A DNA stretch of 64,000 bases from contig NZ_CP143867.1 of assembly GCF_036416795.1 (NCBI RefSeq), forward strand, positions 4,084,001 to 4,148,000, given 5' to 3'. The stretch comes from Bacteroides sp. MSB163 (GTDB lineage: Bacteria; Bacteroidota; Bacteroidia; Bacteroidales; Bacteroidaceae). The first letter of the stretch is position 1; each line of letters begins with the position of its first letter. Of the stretch, positions 60,358-64,000 are shown one piece after another. Below the pieces are notes generated by a model. The model saw nothing but the letters and a program-made list of their open reading frames with translations, was not told the DNA's origin and searched no databases. Position numbers and translations under genes: made by a program.

Positions 60358-61230
60358 ATGTATACAAATAAAGTAAAGAGAATAGCTGCCGTTCATGACC
60401 TGTCTGGTTTTGGACGCGTATCCCTCACAGTCGTTATTCCTATTTTGTCTTCCATGGGCTTTCAAGTTTGCCCTTTACCTACGGCTGTGCTCTCCAGTCA
60501 TACGCAATATCCGGAGTTCTCTATTCTTGACCTGACGGATGAAATGCCTAGAATTATTGCCGAATGGAAAAAGCTGGATGTGCAGTTTGATGCTTTTTAT
60601 ACAGGTTATTTAGGCTCTCCCCGACAGATACAGATTGTTTCGGATTTTATAGATGATTTCCGCCAGCCGGACGGCTTGGTAGTGGTTGACCCCGTATTGG
60701 GAGACAACGGACGGCTATATACTAACTTTGATGAATCGATGATCCGGGAGATGCGCCATCTGGCAGCGAAAGCCGATGTGATAACCCCGAATCTGACTGA
60801 ACTTTTTTACCTGATGGACAAACCTTACAAAGCAGATAATACCGATGAAGAATTGAAAACCTATCTTCGATTTTTATCCGATGCCGGTCCTCAGGTCGTT
60901 ATTATAACAAGTGTTCCCGTTCACGGCGAGAGCCACAAAACTTCGGTATATGCCTACAACCGGGTAGGGAATCGTTACTGGAAAATTACCTGTCCTTATC
61001 TGCCTGCCCATTATCCGGGAACGGGAGATACCTTTACGAGCGTCATCACCGGAGCTTTATTGCAAGGCGATAGTCTTCCTATTGCCTTGGATCGTGCCAC
61101 GCAATTCATCCTTCAGGGCATTCGTGCCACTTTCGGTTATGAGTATGATAACCGGGAAGGAATTCTACTTGAAAAAGTATTGCATAATCTGGATATGCCA
61201 ATCCAGAGTGCCAGCTACGAATTAATTTGA
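60358..61230 (+). CDS. Pyridoxal/pyridoxamine kinase (PdxK/PdxY-type)
   Basis: This 290-residue ribokinase-superfamily protein starts with RIAAVHDLSGFGRVSLTVVI, has YTGYLGSPRQIQIV and VVVDPVLGDNGRLY, and carries the ribokinase anion-hole and base motif YPGTGDTFTSV (Asp as catalytic base). It phosphorylates vitamin B6 vitamers for salvage to pyridoxal phosphate. It is expressed alone and ends convergent to sucD 37 bp away. The PdxK versus PdxY subtype cannot be set by eye. Confidence 0.88.
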   Translation: MYTNKVKRIAAVHDLSGFGRVSLTVVIPILSSMGFQVCPLPTAVLSSHTQYPEFSILDLTDEMPRIIAEWKKLDVQFDAFYTGYLGSPRQIQIVSDFIDDFRQPDGLVVVDPVLGDNGRLYTNFDESMIREMRHLAAKADVITPNLTELFYLMDKPYKADNTDEELKTYLRFLSDAGPQVVIITSVPVHGESHKTSVYAYNRVGNRYWKITCPYLPAHYPGTGDTFTSVITGALLQGDSLPIALDRATQFILQGIRATFGYEYDNREGILLEKVLHNLDMPIQSASYELI

Positions 61231-61267
61231 GTATCTTTGATAATCAGAAGATATGATACTTGAGTCA

Positions 61268-62140
61268 TTATTGTATTATTAGTTCTTTTAATAAGACAGG
61301 AACTTCTGCCGGTTCTTTGGCCACCCGTATCCCTGTTGCTGTGAGTGCTGTAATCTTCCCTTCAGCCGAACCTGAGCTACCGGAAATAATAGCTCCTGCA
61401 TGTCCCATTTGTTTTCCCGGGGGAGCCGATTGCCCGGCTATGAAGGCTACTACGGGTTTGTTCACATGCTTCTTTATATACTCAGCTGCCAGTTCTTCCG
61501 CATTTCCGCCGATTTCACCAATCATGACAATGGCTTCCGTGTCCTCATCGTTCTGGAACATCTCCAGCAGTTCGCGGAAGTAAAGGCCCACTACAGGATC
61601 GCCTCCCATGCCGATGGCGGTGGACTGTCCCATGCCATTGACCGTAAGGTGGTAAACTATCTCATAAGTCAATGTGCCGCTACGGCTGATGACTCCGACA
61701 TTTCCTTTTTTAAAAATATTACCGGGCAAGATGCCTGCCAGACTTTTCTCCGGAGATATTAAACCGGGGCAATTGGGTCCGATGAGCATTGCGCCTTTCA
61801 GTTGGGTGAAACGATAGGCTTTTATTACATCAAGGATGGGGATACCTTCGGAGATACAAATAATCAGTTTGATTCCCGCATCCGCCGCTTCCATAATGGC
61901 ATCTGCCGCATGGCTTGCCGGCACGAATATGATGGAGGCATTGGCCTGTGTCTTTTCTACCGCTTTGTGCATGGTGTTGAAAACGGGAAGCCCTTCGATG
62001 GTGCTGCCGCCTTTTCCGGGAGAGGTGCCGCCCACCACATTAGTACCGTATTCTTTCATTTTCACAGCGTGAAAGTGTCCGTCTCTGCCCGTAATTCCCT
62101 GTACCAACAGGCGGGTCGATTTATCGATAAGTATGCTCAT
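61268..62140 (-). CDS. sucD: Succinyl-CoA ligase alpha subunit
   Basis: This 290-residue protein has a CoA-binding Rossmann domain (LLVQGITGRDGHFHAVKM, GGTSPGKGG), the second domain (GPNCPGLISPEKSLAGILPG, GVISRSGTLTYEI) and the phospho-histidine motif GHAGAIISGSSGSAEGK (H247). With SucB-type ATP-grasp subunit SucC it interconverts succinyl-CoA, phosphate and nucleotide with succinate and nucleoside triphosphate. In Bacteroides this probably works in the succinate-propionate pathway. It overlaps sucC by 4 bp. Confidence 0.95.
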   Translation of the reverse strand: MSILIDKSTRLLVQGITGRDGHFHAVKMKEYGTNVVGGTSPGKGGSTIEGLPVFNTMHKAVEKTQANASIIFVPASHAADAIMEAADAGIKLIICISEGIPILDVIKAYRFTQLKGAMLIGPNCPGLISPEKSLAGILPGNIFKKGNVGVISRSGTLTYEIVYHLTVNGMGQSTAIGMGGDPVVGLYFRELLEMFQNDEDTEAIVMIGEIGGNAEELAAEYIKKHVNKPVVAFIAGQSAPPGKQMGHAGAIISGSSGSAEGKITALTATGIRVAKEPAEVPVLLKELIIQ

Positions 62141-63285
62141 GCAATTTCTCCTTTCACTGATTTTACTGCCATCAGAGTGGCTTCATTCATAGTTTTCGCC
62201 ACCTGAAAACGGTTGCTGTCCTTTAATAATTTCCTGCCGATATTCTCATTGGTTCCCGTCAGTCTTACAATTACGGGTATGTCCGTTTGCAATTGGTCGA
62301 AAGCCTGTATCAGACCGATAGCCACATCATCACAACGGGTGATGCCGCCAAATATATTGATGAAGACTGCTTTTACTTTCGAGTCATTCAGCAATATCTT
62401 CATGGCTTCAATCACCTTCACGGGGTTTGAACTGCCTCTGATGTCCAGAAAGTTGGCCGGTGAACCACCATAGAGTTTAATCATATCCATTGTAGTCATT
62501 GCCAGTCCGGCACCGTTTACCATGCAACCGATATCACCGTCCATGTGTACATAACTGAATCCTCTCTCTTTGGCCGTGGCTTCCAGTTGTTCTTCCGGAG
62601 TCGGTTCAAAAAGGGCCTGTACATCGGGATGGCGATAGAGCGCGTTGTCATCGAATATCATTTTGGCATCGATAGCCAGCAGTGTGCCTTTAGCTGTCAG
62701 TACCAGTGGATTGATTTCGGCTAGTGAAGCGTCATTTTCTATGAATGCTTGGTAGAGATCTTGTAGGATAGTGGTCATGCGTTTGGCCTGTTCCGCTTGT
62801 TCGAAGAGCGTAAATGCAAAACGTTGTGCCAGATATTTGGGCAATCCTATCAGTGGATCAATGTTGTAGCGGATAATTTTTTCCGGAGTTTTACGGGCCA
62901 CTTCCTCAATATCCATTCCACCTGCCGCACTCATGATGAGGGCGACTGAGCGAGCATTGCGGTCGATGGTGAAGCTGACATAATATTCAGCCGCGATGTC
63001 TACAGCTTCACTGATCAGGATTCGGGTTACAGTAAATCCTTTGATGGTCATATTCAGGATTTCCTGAGCATGCTGCCTCACAAGCGCTTCGTTGTCTGCC
63101 AGCTTGACGCCTCCGGCTTTTCCTCGTCCACCGGTCAGCACCTGAGCTTTGATGGCTACTTTGTTCACTCCTAATTGTCGAAAAGCAGCTACTGCTTCAT
63201 CGGGTGTATTACATAACATGTGCCGTTCTACCGGGATACTATAACGGGAGAAAATCTCTTTTGCCTGATATTCATGTACTTTCAT
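62137..63285 (-). CDS. sucC: Succinyl-CoA ligase beta subunit
   Basis: This 382-residue ATP-grasp protein starts with MKVHEYQAKEIFSRYSIPVE and contains IKAQVLTGGRGKAGGVKLAD (nucleotide-binding), EINPLVLTAKGTLLAIDAKM (metal-ligand Glu/Asn) and FINIFGGITRCDDVAIGL (helix at the CoA-ligase interface). It is the nucleotide-binding subunit and is translated together with sucD. No strong TAnnTTTG box lies upstream. TCCGTTTG (reverse strand, 63320-63327) is a weak candidate. Confidence 0.95.
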   Translation of the reverse strand: MKVHEYQAKEIFSRYSIPVERHMLCNTPDEAVAAFRQLGVNKVAIKAQVLTGGRGKAGGVKLADNEALVRQHAQEILNMTIKGFTVTRILISEAVDIAAEYYVSFTIDRNARSVALIMSAAGGMDIEEVARKTPEKIIRYNIDPLIGLPKYLAQRFAFTLFEQAEQAKRMTTILQDLYQAFIENDASLAEINPLVLTAKGTLLAIDAKMIFDDNALYRHPDVQALFEPTPEEQLEATAKERGFSYVHMDGDIGCMVNGAGLAMTTMDMIKLYGGSPANFLDIRGSSNPVKVIEAMKILLNDSKVKAVFINIFGGITRCDDVAIGLIQAFDQLQTDIPVIVRLTGTNENIGRKLLKDSNRFQVAKTMNEATLMAVKSVKGEIA

Positions 63286-63843
63286 GGATTATGGATTGTA
63301 GATTACTATTTATCTTAAACAAACGGAAGAGCTAAAAAGTTGTCAAATAAGTGATTAAGAAGAGTAATAAGAGAAAAGAGGCAGGCTTGTCAGCCGCAAG
63401 TGAGTAATATTATGAGCTAGGTCTTATGTGTGGATATAAACTGACAATATATACAACTTTTCAGTAAGATAATAAATAGAAAAGTTTTATGACTTTATGG
63501 ACGGTATTTTATGTTTTATAAGGTTTCTTTTTATGACAGTATAGTGCCTTTAATTTTGACTTTTAAATATGCTTTTACTGTGCTTTTATTCCTTTTATAA
63601 TGTTGTTTACATGTAAATACTGAATTTTTTCATTAATTATATTCTATTTTTATGAAAACCAGTTCTTTTTGTTTTTATGATTTATTGGTTTCTATATTTT
63701 GTCATTTTAAAAATATTGCCAAGGCGATAATAACTGATCCGTAAAATGAAAAAAACGTTTTTTATTCTATGATTTTTTCTTCCTTTTTTGTTATTTTTGC
63801 GTATTAATCTTGTATTTTAATGTGATAACACACACGAACCGTG
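63286..63843. other. AT-rich intergenic region with promoter for the next gene
   Basis: This gap of about 555 bp is very AT rich, with no open frame of interest. A perfect -7 TATTTTTG lies at 63792-63799 on the forward strand, about 45 bp before the ATG at 63844. I see no RNA gene, hairpin array or repeat. Large AT-rich gaps of this kind upstream of Reg_prop sensor genes may hold operators. Confidence 0.5.
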
Positions 63844-64000
63844 ATGAACAGGAGAAGATTCTATCAATTAAGAAACACCTCCGTGCTGTTTGCCATACTT
63901 GTATTTTTTACTCAGGTATGTGCAGCCCAGGCATATAAATACTTAAACATGGAGGATGGGCTGGGTAGCCAGAAAGTTTACCGTATTCTGCAAGACTCTT
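63844..64000 (+). CDS. Reg_prop sensor/regulator (HTCS-like), 5' fragment
   Basis: Only 52 codons are in the window. The protein begins MNRRRFYQLRNTSVLFAILV, a signal peptide ending near VCAAQA, then YKYLNMEDGLGSQKVYRILQDS. The last part is the first Reg_prop repeat start (YxxLNxEDGL..N.V..I.qDs) seen in hybrid two-component PUL regulators and in the two kinase-less regulators of this window. A GTG immediately upstream (63841) is an alternative start. The domain content after the propeller cannot be judged. Confidence 0.75.
   Translation, partial: MNRRRFYQLRNTSVLFAILVFFTQVCAAQAYKYLNMEDGLGSQKVYRILQDS

Overview
The window looks like chromosome of a gut Bacteroides. It carries two SusC/SusD polysaccharide utilization loci (PULs). 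Many genes are preceded by the Bacteroidales -7 element TAnnTTTG, often with a TTG-like -33 element about 20 bp upstream. It also has ammonia-forming nitrite reduction, Hcp, flavodoxin and VirE-type primase genes. The species cannot be fixed from sequence alone. No tRNA, rRNA, insertion sequence or CRISPR array was seen, and all complete genes appear intact.

Layout. 1-3 kb: start of a VirE-N protein (cut by the window edge), a large near-perfect inverted repeat, a HU-like DNA-binding protein, and two small exported proteins. 3-17.4 kb (minus strand): PUL 1, with a Reg_prop/AraC membrane regulator, an ECF sigma factor, a discoidin-like lipoprotein, SusC, SusD, a GH51 arabinofuranosidase with an unusual N-terminal extension, and a beta-helix glycosidase. 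17.6-32.1 kb (minus strand): PUL 2, with a paralogous regulator and sigma factor, SusC, SusD, an Ig-like lipoprotein, an alginate lyase-superfamily (PL38-like) enzyme and a heparinase II/III-type enzyme. This set points to a polyuronate such as glucuronan or alginate-like material.

32.2-41 kb: a nitrogen-oxide module. nrfHA, split ResB and CcsA cytochrome c assembly proteins and a porin form one operon. Two Crp/Fnr regulators and hcp follow. 41.1-56.3 kb: a probable metal- or redox-responsive group. It contains a TetR-ABC-ABC operon, a small Cys-rich membrane protein, a seven-gene operon (porin, imelysin, di-heme oxidoreductase, porin, cytochrome c lipoprotein, chorismatase/Rid-like enzyme, fused CcsBA) and DUF2023-flavodoxin. 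Four promoters here share a GGGTATTKC element exactly 32 bp upstream of the -7 TTTG. This suggests one regulon, and iron limitation is my best guess at the signal.

56.4-64 kb: an MFS exporter, a soluble PAS/GAF histidine kinase, a pyridoxal kinase, sucCD, a 555-bp AT-rich gap, and the start of another Reg_prop sensor gene that runs off the window.

The most unusual structures are the four-promoter family, an exactly 11-bp-phased repeat array upstream of the PUL 2 regulator, the duplicated cassette of an ECF sigma factor without anti-sigma plus a kinase-less sensor regulator, and tandem 75-bp dyad repeats in front of hcp.
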